Shown here in pieces: positions 15,321 through 16,163 of a stretch of DNA of 16,163 nucleotides. Location: the NCBI GenBank assembly GCA_044353505.1, contig JBILBU010000038.1:1-16163 (forward strand), in the 5' to 3' direction. The notes under the pieces are model-generated. The model was not told where the DNA came from and did not search any database. It saw only the letters and a program-made list of their open reading frames with translations. This DNA comes from Pollutibacter sp044353505. Its GTDB lineage: Bacteria > Bacteroidota > Bacteroidia > Chitinophagales > Chitinophagaceae. The first letter of the stretch is position 1; each line of letters begins with the position of its first letter. Both the position numbers and the translations under genes were made by a program.

Positions 15321-16037
15321 TTATTTAGATACTTTAAATATCGCCTCGTCTATTATACCATTTATCTCAACTTTTGAAATGTTGAGCGGTGCTGGAATCT
15401 GGCTGTTTTCCATGGTAAAAGGAACAACAATCCCTTCTGGCAACTTCTGATAGTTACTTAGGTTAGTAATTACTTCAACAACTTGTCCGCCTGCTGAAAT
15501 GGTTGATGAATTCCGTACAATATAATATGAGGTTGGGTCTACACAAAATATGGTTGAGGTTCCTTCCTTTCTGTTGATTTTCAAACGGAAGCATGAAACT
15601 CCATCAACATCTTCATTTTCAATTTTTTCAATGGTATGTCCCTTTTCTTTGTAGTCAATGAATTCGCCCCGAGCATCCAGTTGGTGTTTGCCATATTTAA
15701 GCTGTTCTTCATTCATGGCTTCAGGTTCAGCCTGACCCTGCATTGGATTGAAGCTCCATCCCCCCTCAGTTGTAATAATGGAATATGCACTCATCCCCAT
15801 TGCAGTGTACTCTTGTTTTGTTGCCTTATCGTGAATCGTTGTTGTGATTACCGGAATCTCCATTCCCTGGATGCTTATTGCCGCTTCCTGACGAATTGAA
15901 TTAACTTTCTTCCAGTTTTCTTTTCCACCTATTGCGTCAATGTGTTTGTTAATCAATTCATCTGCAGTTTGTGCAAATGACAGAGACGTAATTAATAGCG
16001 CAAGAATTGATAACGTTAAATTTTTTATTGTTTTCAT
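15321..16037 (-). CDS. Secreted LolA-like / outer-membrane lipoprotein-sorting family protein
   Basis: The 238-residue product has a Sec signal peptide (MKTIKNLTLSILALLITSLS, then FAQ). The mature start, TADELINKHIDAIGGKENWK, is characteristic of a large Bacteroidota family usually annotated as outer membrane lipoprotein-sorting or LolA-like proteins. The rest alternates strands (SIRQEAAISIQGMEIPVITT, GVSCFRLKINRKE, YYIVRNSSTIS), consistent with the incomplete beta barrel of LolA/LolB-type folds. True LolA carries lipoproteins across the periplasm; most members of this branch have unknown roles. It is convergent with kup and shares its terminator. Upstream, 16038-16163 is AT-rich and I find no promoter match or further gene there. 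Confidence 0.75.
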   Translation of the reverse strand: MKTIKNLTLSILALLITSLSFAQTADELINKHIDAIGGKENWKKVNSIRQEAAISIQGMEIPVITTTIHDKATKQEYTAMGMSAYSIITTEGGWSFNPMQGQAEPEAMNEEQLKYGKHQLDARGEFIDYKEKGHTIEKIENEDVDGVSCFRLKINRKEGTSTIFCVDPTSYYIVRNSSTISAGGQVVEVITNLSNYQKLPEGIVVPFTMENSQIPAPLNISKVEINGIIDEAIFKVSK

Positions 16038-16163
16038 AAAAGTTTGTTTGATGCAATTTAAGTTCTTTCCAGTTATTGTATTTTTTTCTGTGTTAATTCT
16101 TTTTGTTTTACATGAACGGTCAAAGTCTTGTTCAAGCGCAAATTCCTTTGTAATTTACTCCTA

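Noticed and set aside
15458..15473. TTAGGTTAGTAATTAC, resembling half of the 18-bp palindrome
   Set aside because: Lies within the LolA-like coding sequence and matches only one half-site; likely chance.
16038..16163. Right-edge AT-rich region examined for a gene or promoter
   Set aside because: No open frame with a plausible start, no TAnnTTTG match with proper spacing, and no hairpin; nothing supportable.

Overview
The window is ordinary chromosomal DNA, most likely from a member of the Bacteroidota and probably close to Chitinophagaceae (family placement is an inference). The signs are a PorP/SprF-type protein of the type IX secretion system, Sec signal peptides ending in ...AQ, A-rich start regions without Shine-Dalgarno sequences, and several upstream sequences matching the Bacteroidota promoter pattern (TTG, about 19 bp, TAnnTTTG). 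Base composition is moderately AT-rich. I see no rRNA, tRNA, CRISPR array, insertion sequence or phage gene. All intergenic gaps are shorter than 300 bp.

Layout. At 1-1338 (minus) are upp (uracil salvage) and, 14 bp downstream, a PorP/SprF-like gene cut by the left edge. Divergent from them, at 1384-2487 (plus), is anmK (cell-wall sugar recycling). At 2666-2683 a hairpin terminator separates anmK from a convergent minus-strand pair: uvrA (3683-6499), then a Tat-exported TIM-barrel sugar isomerase/epimerase-like protein (2706-3614). At 6759-7343 (plus) is an ECF sigma factor with a good promoter and a strong terminator, and no anti-sigma gene beside it.

At 7389-13060 (minus) is a tightly packed run of five genes. 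In transcription order they are a secreted orphan protein, a polytopic membrane protein, purQ, a small secreted DsbD-alpha-like protein, and a DsbD-like thiol-disulfide transporter. Gaps are 9-10 bp except for 60 bp before purQ, which holds a possible internal promoter. The run starts at a promoter-like sequence whose spacer contains a perfect 18-bp palindrome. Divergent from it is kup (13250-15256, plus), which ends at a bidirectional terminator shared with a convergent LolA-like secreted protein (15321-16037, minus).

Most genes are housekeeping: nucleotide salvage and synthesis, DNA repair, potassium uptake and wall recycling. The parts that look less routine are four. The reductant-transfer system is split: the DsbD N-terminal domain has lost its cysteines while an adjacent stand-alone domain keeps a CxxxxC pair. 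UvrA lacks the first half of its first zinc module. The palindrome sits where a repressor operator would. Two poorly characterised envelope proteins are coupled to purQ. I did not find a convincing wholly new multi-gene system.
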